Of a DNA stretch of 16,206 bases, positions 7,615 to 14,372 are shown piece after piece. The notes under the pieces are model-generated. The model did not search any database and had not been told where the DNA came from. It was given only the letters and a program-made list of their open reading frames with translations. Numbering within the stretch: position 1 is the first letter of the stretch; each line of letters starts with the position of its first letter. Origin of the DNA: Chloroflexota bacterium (GTDB lineage Bacteria > Chloroflexota > Dehalococcoidia > Bin125). The stretch lies in assembly GCA_026707335.1 (NCBI GenBank), contig JAPOXB010000041.1, positions 1-16,206 on the forward strand, given 5' to 3'. Made by a program: the position numbers and the translations under genes.

Positions 7615-9462
7615 TTGCGAACGAGAGAGAGTAAAGCACGGGCTAACCAGACAGGATTGAAGAATCGGCGAGTGCCATTCGGCGCAAGCGCATTGTTCTT
7701 GATTCTGATCGTGGCTTCCTTCGCAGCCTTTGCGGTTGCCTGCAGCGACGACCCCGCCCCAACGCAGGCGCCCACTACCACTCCGGCGCCGGACCCTACG
7801 GAGACGGCTGTTCCCGACTCAACGGCAGTCCCCGAACCAACGGCAATGCCCGAACCAACGGCAGTCCCCGAACCAACGGCAGTCCCCGAACCAACACCGG
7901 ACCCCGGTGATTTGAACGACGACGAACTAACCCGGGCCTTCATAACCGGCGCCATCGAGTACTACAAAGAGAACGGTCTGGACGCCACCCTCGAGCTTTA
8001 CAGGTCTGAGGCGGGCATGGATCGCGGGCGGACGCTCGTCCTGATTGACAAAGCCGAATACACGGTACTGGTATACCGCACCATACCCGCTCTGGAAGGC
8101 CAATACATTGGCCCCGGCTCGGCACTAGCCGACTTGGGGGCGTGGGTTGACTTCGCCACAGAGGAGGGTCACTGGATTGAGTTGCAGAGCCTAAACCCGG
8201 TCACCCAACAGGAAGAGCCCCGGCGAGTCCTCCTCGTCCAACACAGCGACCTGGTGTTTTCCGCTGGCCATTCAGTGCTGGTGGAAAACGTAGAGGATTC
8301 CACCAAGGAGTACGTGAACAAGGCCATAGCCAAGTACGAAGACGAGGGCCTCGACGCTGTCATTGCGCACTACAACAGCAGGGACAGTGTGGAAGGACAG
8401 TTCTACCTGTTCCTCATCGATGCAGATGACGTCTACGTGGCCCATCCCATTTTTCCCCACCTCATTGGCACCGACATCAAGGACGTGGTCGGCTCCGACG
8501 GGCAGGAGCTGGGCCGGGAGATAGCCCAGGCCACCGAGGAGGGCCTTTGGGTGGAGTACCTGTGGCCCCATCCAGAGACGCGGAAGGAACAGCAAAAGGT
8601 CACCTGGGCCATCCGCCACGACGGTCTCATTTTCGCCTCCGGCTACTACGCCGGCGAGCCCGAAACCGGTCCCCCGGCCTGGCGAGACGCCGACCCGAGG
8701 GAGTACACGGTCCAGTACGTGAACCGGGCCATAGAGCGCTACGAGAACGAGGGCCTGGAGTCCCTGCTCGACTACTACAACAGCGTCGCCAGCTTCGAGG
8801 GCGAGTGGTATCTCTTTGCCACCGACGGGAACGACATCTATCACGTACACCCTCTGCTGCCCCAACTGGTAGGTACGGACATCAATGACGTGGTAGGCGC
8901 TGACGGCTACAGGCTGGGCGAGGAACTTGCCAAGGCCACCGAGGAAGGAATCTGGGTGGAATACCTGTGGCCGCACCCGGTAACGCTCAAGGAAGTGACA
9001 AAGGTCTCCTACGCCGTGCGCCGGGACGGGATGCTCTTCGCTTCCGGCTACTACGTGCAGGTCGAAGACCCTGCGGCCTATACCATCGCGTATGTGCAAC
9101 AGGCCATCGACTACTACGAAAGCAATGGCCTGGACGCCACAATCGCCCTGTACAGCAGCGAGGAGAGCATTGACGGCCAGTGGAATCTGCTCCTGGCCGA
9201 TGAGAACGACACTGTGCGCGTCGCACCCCTTGTTCCACATCTCATAGGTAGGGACATGAAAGACTTTGCATTGCACAGCGATCGGAATCTCGGCGAGGAA
9301 TTTGTAGCGGCCACGGAGGATGGGATCTGGATCAGCAGCATCGTGCCCAACGTCCGGACCTCGGAGACCCTGTACGCGCATATATGGGCCATCCGCCACG
9401 ACGGGTTAATCTTCGCGTCCGTCTACTACGACGATCAGCCTAATGTTCCCGATACGCCTTAG
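7615..9462 (+). CDS. Lipoprotein with four tandem Cache-like sensor domains
   Basis: 615 residues with a TTG start and an ideal ribosome binding site. A basic N region and hydrophobic core (about 25-42) end in the lipobox 'FAVAC', then an acidic +2/+3 region. A linker of 'PEPTAV' repeats (about 66-95) follows, then four repeats of 120-130 residues at about 103-223, 228-350, 360-482 and 485-612. Each starts with a helix 'AI..YE..GL(D/E)', has 'G(Q/E)(F/W)YLF..D..D' in the better copies, then 'HP..P.L(V/I)GTD', 'GxxLG.E', 'ATEEG.WVEYLWPHP' and 'R.DGL.FASGYY'. That is the layout of single Cache (sCache_2-like) ligand-binding domains. There is no transmembrane signalling module, so it would be a membrane-anchored external binding protein or ligand buffer. 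Base composition is visibly lower in GC than its neighbours, and remnants flank it on both sides, suggesting acquisition or transposition. The specific Cache subfamily is uncertain. Confidence 0.85.
   Translation: MRTRESKARANQTGLKNRRVPFGASALFLILIVASFAAFAVACSDDPAPTQAPTTTPAPDPTETAVPDSTAVPEPTAMPEPTAVPEPTAVPEPTPDPGDLNDDELTRAFITGAIEYYKENGLDATLELYRSEAGMDRGRTLVLIDKAEYTVLVYRTIPALEGQYIGPGSALADLGAWVDFATEEGHWIELQSLNPVTQQEEPRRVLLVQHSDLVFSAGHSVLVENVEDSTKEYVNKAIAKYEDEGLDAVIAHYNSRDSVEGQFYLFLIDADDVYVAHPIFPHLIGTDIKDVVGSDGQELGREIAQATEEGLWVEYLWPHPETRKEQQKVTWAIRHDGLIFASGYYAGEPETGPPAWRDADPREYTVQYVNRAIERYENEGLESLLDYYNSVASFEGEWYLFATDGNDIYHVHPLLPQLVGTDINDVVGADGYRLGEELAKATEEGIWVEYLWPHPVTLKEVTKVSYAVRRDGMLFASGYYVQVEDPAAYTIAYVQQAIDYYESNGLDATIALYSSEESIDGQWNLLLADENDTVRVAPLVPHLIGRDMKDFALHSDRNLGEEFVAATEDGIWISSIVPNVRTSETLYAHIWAIRHDGLIFASVYYDDQPNVPDTP
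7813..7896 (+). repeat. 18-bp tandem repeat in the lipoprotein linker
   Basis: Units begin at 7813, 7831, 7849, 7867 and 7885 (the last partial), with consensus CCCGAACCAACGGCAGTC. They encode a repeated P-E-P-T-A-V linker between the lipid anchor and the first Cache domain. The copies are nearly identical, so linker length is likely to vary between strains. Confidence 0.9.
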
Positions 9463-9491
9463 GGGTGTTGGACCGGAGACCTCTTCCGCCT

Positions 9492-9507
9492 CCGGTGAAT
9501 TCACCGG
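9492..9507 (+). repeat. Perfect 16-bp palindrome downstream of the Cache lipoprotein
   Basis: CCGGTGAATTCACCGG is its own reverse complement. It begins 30 bases after the stop at 9460-9462. It has no loop and no T-run, so it is not a typical intrinsic terminator. A dimeric-protein binding site, or a mark left by the event that placed the Cache gene here, is possible. The function is unknown. Confidence 0.7.
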
Positions 9508-9532
9508 TGTTTCGGATACGGCGGCGCCGGGC

Positions 9533-9676
9533 GGGTTCGTCAACATGGACGGCCCGCAGCGGCTGGCCATCGCCAATACCGGGATGTGCGTCCCGTCAAG
9601 CCAGGCGCTCGATGATTGGCTGGCCGGAATCCCCGACGTGCCCGGCCGCGACGGCCTGACCCGCTGCGGGTCCTAG
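9533..9676 (+). pseudogene. C-terminal fragment resembling the end of a leucine-rich-repeat protein
   Basis: The open frame ending at TAG 9674-9676 reads 'NMDGPQRLAIANTGMCVPSS', then 'WLAGIPDV' and a final Cys. This resembles the capping end of bacterial leucine-rich-repeat surface proteins, where 'L..L.L.NTGLC.P' precedes 'F..WL.GI....G..C'. No leucine-rich repeats precede it. Upstream is the palindrome and the end of the Cache gene, and no start with a ribosome binding site is visible (the ATG at 9443 lies inside the Cache gene). I read it as the leftover 3' end of a lost gene. A short real protein cannot be excluded. Confidence 0.5.
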
Positions 9677-9678
9677 AA

Positions 9679-9695
9679 GTAGTCCGATAGGAGGT
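9679..9695 (+). promoter_or_regulatory. Repeated 15-base leader with ribosome binding site
   Basis: GTAGTCCGATAGGAG at 9679-9693 is identical to 7421-7435 in front of the dead copy. Both lie a few bases after a TAG stop of another coding sequence (7411-7413 and 9674-9676). TAGGAGGT (9688-9695) is six bases before the ATG at 9702 and serves as the ribosome binding site. The shared leader marks the left edge of the duplication. Confidence 0.75.
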
Positions 9696-9701
9696 CGCCA
9701 T

Positions 9702-10844
9702 ATGTCGGTTGGAGTCGTGCCATGCCGGCTCGTCCCCGTGCTCGTGACGGCGCTGGCGCTGGTGGCGCTGGCGTTCGCCGCCGCCTGCGCGGACGACCCC
9801 GAGCCCGAACCCGCACCGGCCGCGGCCCAGCCGCCGCCAGCGGACACCCCCACGCCCGCACCTAGCGAGCCCCCGCAACCGACGGAAGCGCCGGCGCAGA
9901 CTCCCACGGCCGAGACCGGCGGCGGCGACGCGCCCTATCTGCGCGTCCTCTGCACCGCCGGCGACGCGCTGCAGGACGCCATCCTCGCGGCTGCCGTCCG
10001 GCTGGAGACTGGGAGCGCCGATCCCGACGCCCCCGAGGCCTTCGCCGAGCTCTTCGTTGAGCCGCTCGGCGCGTTCCTCGAAGCGATGCGCGGCGTCACG
10101 CCGCCCGCCGATCTCGCCGAGTACCATGCGGCGACGCTGGCCGGCTACGAGGGCTTCATCGAGCTCCTCGCCTCGCTCGAGGAGAGCGGGGGGCCGGACG
10201 ACGCCATGGCGCTCCTGGGCGGGATGCTGGGGGGCGCCGCCGACGCGCCCGCCGTCTCGCCGGAGACGCTGGCGCGTCTCGCGCGCGCCGCCGCGGACAT
10301 CCCGGAGTGCGCGGGCTCGATCGTCCTGGCGTCGTTCCTCGGGCAGGATGCCGCGCCGCCGGCCGACACCGGCACCGCGGCCGGGGCCGACCCCGAGGCC
10401 GAGGCGTACGTGCGGGAGCTCTGCCTCGCCGGTGACGCCTTCGATGCCGCGTCTGGGGCGGCGCTCGCCGGCCTCGACGCCGGCACCGACCCGGTGGGGG
10501 GCGACCCGGCGGTGTTCGCGGCGGTCTTCCATGAGCCCCTCCGGGCGCTGGCCGCCGACCTGGCGCTGATCACGCCCCCGGACGAGGTCGCCGCTTACCA
10601 CGCCGCCGCCAGCGGGCGCTACGAGGAGATGGTCTCGGTGCTCGACGCGATCACGGGCGCGCTCGACGCCGGTGCGGACCCCGCGGCCGGGGACCTCGAC
10701 CGCTTCCAGGAGCTGCTGCGGGGCGGGGGAGTCATGCCCGGCCTGCCGTCCGCCGACGCCAACCGCCTCGGCCAGGCCGCCAACCACGTGCCCGAGTGCT
10801 TCGGGTCGGGGTTCCTCCTCGGCTTCCTCGGCGGAGGGCCGTAG
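9702..10844 (+). CDS. Lipoprotein with two tandem Cys-paired helical repeats
   Basis: 380 residues from the ATG at 9702, six bases after TAGGAGGT. The signal peptide ends in a lipobox with Cys29 ('AFAAAC'), followed by acidic residues and a Pro/Thr/Glu linker (33-75). Two related repeats follow. Repeat 1 (about 78-208) has 'YLRVLCTAGDA' (Cys84), 'EPLGAFLEAMRGVTPPADL', 'EYHAA' and 'IPECAGS' (Cys203). Repeat 2 (about 233-380) has 'YVRELCLAGDA' (Cys241), 'EPLRALAADLALITPPDEV', 'AYHAA' and 'VPECFGS' (Cys366). One Cys pair per repeat suggests a disulfide closing a helical bundle outside the membrane. I do not recognise a named family. A broken copy lies at 7421-7611, and the minus-strand lipoprotein at 13656-14216 looks like a distant single-repeat relative. 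Confidence 0.85.
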   Translation: MSVGVVPCRLVPVLVTALALVALAFAAACADDPEPEPAPAAAQPPPADTPTPAPSEPPQPTEAPAQTPTAETGGGDAPYLRVLCTAGDALQDAILAAAVRLETGSADPDAPEAFAELFVEPLGAFLEAMRGVTPPADLAEYHAATLAGYEGFIELLASLEESGGPDDAMALLGGMLGGAADAPAVSPETLARLARAAADIPECAGSIVLASFLGQDAAPPADTGTAAGADPEAEAYVRELCLAGDAFDAASGAALAGLDAGTDPVGGDPAVFAAVFHEPLRALAADLALITPPDEVAAYHAAASGRYEEMVSVLDAITGALDAGADPAAGDLDRFQELLRGGGVMPGLPSADANRLGQAANHVPECFGSGFLLGFLGGGP

Positions 10845-10887
10845 GCAGGGAGGCGACGCGCAGTAGCCGGGGCGCAGGAGGGGCGAG

Positions 10888-11457
10888 ATGCGACGTACCA
10901 GCAGGTCAGAGCCTGCAGCGGACAACCGAGAGTGGGGCGAACGGCCCTTCCAGGTGGCCGTCCTCGGGCGGGAGTTCACCTTCGCCTTCCACGAGGTCGT
11001 GGTGGGCTTCACCCTGCTGCTACGGCTGCTCATGGGCTGGATCTTCCTGTGGGCCGGGTTCGACAAGGCCGTCAACGGGTTCACGGCGGAGGGGTTCCTC
11101 CTGCACGCGACCAGCGGACCGCTCCAGGGCTGGTTCGTAGACCTCGGGGGCAATGCCGCGGCCCTCTCCGTGATCGATCCGCTGGTGACCTACGGTCAGA
11201 TCCTGATGGGGTTCGCCCTCGTCCTGGGCGCGGGCACGCGGCTGACGCTGGTCTTCGCGGCGATCATGATGTTCCTCTTCTACCTCGCCCAGTTCCCGCC
11301 GGAGCACGACCTCTTCGTGGACTACTACCTGGTCTACATCGTCGTCTACCTGATGCTGGGAGCGCTCGGCGCGGGCCGCATTCTGGGTGTCGACCGCTAC
11401 CTGGAACAGCTGCCGTGGCTGCGCGCCCACGCCTGGGCGAGGTACCTGCTGGGCTGA
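10888..11457 (+). CDS. DoxX-family integral membrane protein
   Basis: 189 residues, ATG at 10888 with a GGAGGGG-type ribosome binding site just upstream and only 43 bases after the previous stop. Four hydrophobic segments are visible at about 36-60, 92-116, 118-136 and 143-166. The arrangement 'LRLLMGWIFLWAGFDKA' in the first, 'GQILMGFALVLGAGTRLT' across the second and third, and a short charged loop before the last fits the DoxX/DoxD family. DoxD is the large subunit of thiosulfate:quinone oxidoreductase in Acidianus, but most bacterial members have no proven function, and no DoxA partner is seen here. It is 74 bases upstream of the thiamine-pyrophosphate enzyme gene and may be co-transcribed with it. 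Confidence 0.8.
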   Translation: MRRTSRSEPAADNREWGERPFQVAVLGREFTFAFHEVVVGFTLLLRLLMGWIFLWAGFDKAVNGFTAEGFLLHATSGPLQGWFVDLGGNAAALSVIDPLVTYGQILMGFALVLGAGTRLTLVFAAIMMFLFYLAQFPPEHDLFVDYYLVYIVVYLMLGALGAGRILGVDRYLEQLPWLRAHAWARYLLG

Positions 11458-11531
11458 GCGGGTCGCTGGTCGCGGCCGCCGGCGTGGGGCATACTTGCGG
11501 CCGACGCCGATCCCGGCGGAGGCAGGTGACC

Positions 11532-13220
11532 ATGGCTAGGTTGAGCGGCGGCGAAGCGCTGGCCCAGTCCCTCGCGAGGGAGGGCGTCGAGGTCGTCTTC
11601 GGGATCCCGGGCATCCAGACGTACGGGATCGTCGCCGGCCTGCGCGACGAGCCGGGGATTCGCCTGATCGCAGTCCGCCACGAGCAGGCCGCAGCCTACA
11701 TGGCCGACGGCTATGCCCGCGCCTCCGGGAAGCCGGGCGTGGCCCTGGTGGTCCCCGGCGTGGGGCTCTACAACGCCGCCGCCGGCCTGGCCACGGCGTA
11801 CGCCCGCTCCTCGCCCGTGCTCGTCATCGCCGGTCAGATCCCTCGCGCCGCCATCGGGAAGAACGCCGGGGCGGTGCACGAGGTGCTGGATCAGGCCGAC
11901 ACGGTGCGCGCGGTGACCAAGTGGCGGCGCGCGGCGATGCGGCCCCGGGAGATTCCCGCCGCCGTGACGGAGGCCTTCCGGCAGATGCGCAGCGGGCGTC
12001 CGCGCCCGGTGTTGATCGAGGTGCCGCCGGAGGCGGGGGTCGAGCGGGAAGAGGTCGAGCTGTGGGATCCGGCGCCCGTCGCGCCGATCGTGCCGAGCCC
12101 GGATCAGCTGCGGGAGGCGGCCCGTGTGATCGCCGCGGCGCGCCTGCCGCTGATCTACGCCGGCGGCGGCGTGGCGCGAGCGGACGCGGAGGGCGCCCTC
12201 GTCCGGCTGGCCGAGGCGACGAACATCCCCGTGGTCACGTCCAGCGGCGGCAAGGGGACCATCCCGGACAGCCATCCGCTCTCCTACGGCTCCTGCTTCA
12301 GCCCGCGGGGCGAGCGGCAGGAGATGAACCAGCTGTTCGAGGTGATGCAGTCGGCCGACGTCGTGATCGGGATCGGCGCGCGCTTCTCGCTGGGCAATCC
12401 GGCGGGCAACGCCTCCACGCTGGTGAACATCAACGTCGACGACGGCGAGCTGATGCGGATTCAGTCCAACACCATCCCCTTGCACGGCGACGCGAAAGCG
12501 ACCATCGAAGCGATGCTCCCCTACCTCCGCGAGGCGGGAGCGGGCGATCGCCCGTCGCCCGCCGAGGGGGTGGCGGCGGCCCGGAACCTGATCGCCTACT
12601 ACGACATCCGGTTGAAGGAGCCGCAGTACCCGGTGCTGGAGGCGATCCAGGGCAGCGTCCCGGAGGACGCGTTCCTCGTGTGGGACGTCACGCAGTTCGG
12701 CTACTACGCCCGCACGCACTACAAGGTGAACCATCCCAAGACGTACATCGACTCCGGGTATCAGTTCAACGTCGGCTACGCGTTCCCGACGGCGCTGGGG
12801 GTGAAGGTGGCCCAGCCCGACCGCCCCGTGGTCTGCATGGCCGGCGACGGCGGGTTCCTATTCAACGCGTCGGAGCTCGCCACCGCCGTCCAGCACGGGA
12901 TCAACGTCACGACCGTGGTCTTCCGGAACGATTCGTACGGCAACGTCGCCCGCGATCTGGAGCTGGCGTTCGGTGGCGCCTACGGGACCGACCTGCACAA
13001 CCCGGACCTCGTCCGGTTCGCCGAGTCCTTCGGCGCGGTCGGCATGCGGGCAGACGATCCGATGGAGCTGGCGACGCTGCTGCCGGCGGCGCTGGCGCGC
13101 GACGAACCCGTGATCATCGACGTGCCGTTCGGCGAGATGCCGATCCCGCGCGCCCCGCAACTCGCGCCCCTCTATCAGCTGCCCTGGACACAGCCCCAGG
13201 AGGGGCTGATCGAGTCCTGA
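11532..13220 (+). CDS. Thiamine-pyrophosphate-dependent enzyme, acetolactate synthase/decarboxylase superfamily
   Basis: 562 residues. ATG 11532 is preceded by GGAGG (11518-11522) at nine bases; GTG 11526 in the same frame is too close, and the upstream open frame overlaps the DoxX gene and is not coding. The three-domain plan is clear. The pyrimidine-binding domain (1-165) has 'VVFGIPG' and the catalytic Glu51 in 'RHEQAAAYMADGYARASG'. A central domain (about 190-325) includes 'LPLIYAGGGVARADAEGAL'. The pyrophosphate-binding domain (about 380-550) has the metal-binding motif GDGGF (438-442) leading to 'NDSYGN'. Such enzymes cleave or join 2-oxoacids or acyl-CoAs in the cytoplasm. There is no neighbouring small regulatory subunit gene or branched-chain pathway gene, so I would not call it ilvB; the substrate is open. 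Confidence 0.9.
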   Translation: MARLSGGEALAQSLAREGVEVVFGIPGIQTYGIVAGLRDEPGIRLIAVRHEQAAAYMADGYARASGKPGVALVVPGVGLYNAAAGLATAYARSSPVLVIAGQIPRAAIGKNAGAVHEVLDQADTVRAVTKWRRAAMRPREIPAAVTEAFRQMRSGRPRPVLIEVPPEAGVEREEVELWDPAPVAPIVPSPDQLREAARVIAAARLPLIYAGGGVARADAEGALVRLAEATNIPVVTSSGGKGTIPDSHPLSYGSCFSPRGERQEMNQLFEVMQSADVVIGIGARFSLGNPAGNASTLVNINVDDGELMRIQSNTIPLHGDAKATIEAMLPYLREAGAGDRPSPAEGVAAARNLIAYYDIRLKEPQYPVLEAIQGSVPEDAFLVWDVTQFGYYARTHYKVNHPKTYIDSGYQFNVGYAFPTALGVKVAQPDRPVVCMAGDGGFLFNASELATAVQHGINVTTVVFRNDSYGNVARDLELAFGGAYGTDLHNPDLVRFAESFGAVGMRADDPMELATLLPAALARDEPVIIDVPFGEMPIPRAPQLAPLYQLPWTQPQEGLIES

Positions 13221-13329
13221 GCGTTCCCTCGCAGGTGCTCCGCCCCGGCTCCAGACCGTCGGGCGTCCAGAATGTGGAGCGCCTCGACCTGGACCATCCC
13301 AAGCCTTGCCGCACATCGAGGTCGCATCG

Positions 13330-13345
13330 GCGCTGCAAGCAGCGC
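13330..13345. terminator. Short hairpin between convergent genes, possible bidirectional terminator
   Basis: GCGCTGC-AA-GCAGCGC forms a seven-pair perfect stem. It lies between the stop of the thiamine-pyrophosphate enzyme gene (13220) and the end of the minus-strand reading frame at 13347. The loop is only two bases and no T-run follows on either strand, so termination is a guess from position. I see nothing else in 13221-13329. Confidence 0.35.
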
Positions 13346-13346
13346 T

Positions 13347-13594
13347 TCAGCGCCGGGTGCAGAGCACGGCCAGGAGACCCCCCGCGCCGGCGACGACTGC
13401 GAGCGCGAGCAGGGCGGGCGCTTCCGTCATTCCCTCAGCCCACTGCACGACGGCCAAGACACTGGCGCTGACCAGGAGCCCCGTGCCGAGCACGACCCCC
13501 GCCGACCGGGCTACGGGAGCCAGAAAGCGAGCGCGACCAAGGCGAGGAACGCGCCGAGCCAGACGGTCAAGCCGAGCAGCCACCATCGGTTCAT
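13347..13594 (-). pseudogene. Small membrane protein gene, apparently frameshifted
   Basis: On the minus strand an ATG at 13594 opens 'MNRWWLLGLTVWLGAFLALV' followed by seven more residues and a TAG at 13513-13511. In the adjacent frame the sequence continues without pause as 'ARSAGVVLGTGLLVSASVLA', 'QWAEG' and 'LLALAVVAGAGGLLAVLC', ending at TGA 13349-13347. Joined, they give a protein of about 82 residues with three hydrophobic segments. One base gained or lost near 13511-13540 would explain the break. No good ribosome binding site is seen, so this may be a decaying gene, a sequencing error in an intact gene, or two small reading frames. An ATG at 13586 in the second frame could start a 79-residue version. 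Confidence 0.4.
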
Positions 13595-13655
13595 CGACCA
13601 GCGGGGCGCGCGATCAGGGCACTGATCGGCGGCTGCGGCAGCAGAGACCGGCGCC

Positions 13656-14216
13656 CTACGCGATCTCGCAGTACTCCCCCAGCAACAAGCCCGCCTCGGC
13701 GAAGCCGGTTTGATAGGCCTGCATCCCTTGGAAGTACTCTCGCCGTTCGTCCTCGGTCGCCGGCGTCCCCCGCTGCAACACCGCGAGGAGCAGGTCGTTG
13801 GCGGCGACCAGGGAGCCGAGCGCCGTCTCCAGGATCGCCCGGACCGGCTGGAGGCCCGGCGGCGGCGCGAGCGCGAGAGCGGTGTCGGCGTGCCATGCCA
13901 CCTGGGTGGTTTGCGCGCGGACCGCGGCCACGTCCGCCGCCGGGCCTTCCTGCACCGCCGTGAGCGCGACCACGCTCTGGTTCAACGCCAACAGCCGGTC
14001 GCTGGTCGCCAGGACGTACGCGGCGTCCGCGCCCGTGCACGTCCCGATCGTGGGCGGCGACGCGGGAAGGGCGGGATCGGGGTCCGCCGCCAGCTGGTCG
14101 CCGGCGCCTCCCGTGCAGCCGATTGCGACAAAAACGACGATGGGGCCCACGACCCCGGCGATCACCCCCCGGCGGATCGCCGCCGGCGTCCGGGCGCGGG
14201 AGAGCCGGGTGCGCAT
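13656..14216 (-). CDS. Lipoprotein of unknown function with one Cys pair
   Basis: 186 residues if started at the ATG complementary to 14216. That start gives a basic N region, a hydrophobic core and the lipobox 'VAIGC' (Cys34). In-frame ATGs at 14252 and 14297 would add non-signal sequence, and the 14297 start has its possible ribosome binding site buried in the hairpin at 14311-14343. None of the three has an ideal ribosome binding site. The mature part is mostly helical: 'CTGADAAYVLATSDRLLALN', 'TALALAPPPGLQPVRAIL', 'FQGMQAYQTGFAEAGLLL' and a second Cys four residues from the end. Cys near the start and end, with a central 'PPxxL' before a helix, recall one repeat of the lipoprotein at 9702-10844. 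No named family is recognised. Confidence 0.75.
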   Translation of the reverse strand: MRTRLSRARTPAAIRRGVIAGVVGPIVVFVAIGCTGGAGDQLAADPDPALPASPPTIGTCTGADAAYVLATSDRLLALNQSVVALTAVQEGPAADVAAVRAQTTQVAWHADTALALAPPPGLQPVRAILETALGSLVAANDLLLAVLQRGTPATEDERREYFQGMQAYQTGFAEAGLLLGEYCEIA

Positions 14217-14310
14217 CGCGCGACATGCCGCGCCGCCACTGGGAGAGAACATTAGATGTGCGACGCTCCAACATTGCAGCGTCCAGTCCGTCTTCATGGT
14301 CTGCCGAAGC

Positions 14311-14343
14311 CCCTCCAGGCCGGCGCGGCGCCGGCCTGGAGGG
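14311..14343 (-). terminator. Perfect 16-pair hairpin after the Ig-repeat surface protein gene
   Basis: CCCTCCAGGCCGGCGC (14311-14326) is exactly complementary to 14328-14343, with one base between. The real stem is about 14 pairs with a five-base loop. It lies 30 bases beyond the stop of the minus-strand gene ending at 14373 and before the lipoprotein start at 14216. No T-run follows, so it is a terminator candidate by position and stem strength only. It could also stabilise the 3' end of the transcript. Confidence 0.55.
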
Positions 14344-14372
14344 CTCGAACTTCGACTCCAGCCCGGAAGCCG

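Noticed and set aside
9540..11153. Minus-strand open frame of 537 codons spanning the lipoprotein and DoxX genes
   Set aside because: It overlaps two genes with good starts and features. Its product is Arg/Gly-rich shadow sequence.
10932..11531. Upstream in-frame extension of the thiamine-pyrophosphate enzyme gene
   Set aside because: It lies inside the DoxX gene in another frame and is Arg/Pro-rich shadow sequence. The family N terminus begins at the ATG at 11532 behind a ribosome binding site.
11458..11531. Promoter for the thiamine-pyrophosphate enzyme gene
   Set aside because: The gap is GC-rich; a 'CATACT' near 11490 is the only -10-like element and no matching -35 is convincing.
13591..14274. 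Minus-strand frame of 227 codons overlapping the 13656-14216 lipoprotein
   Set aside because: The alternative frame lacks a signal peptide and is Arg/Gly/Pro-rich. The lipoprotein frame has a lipobox and normal helices.
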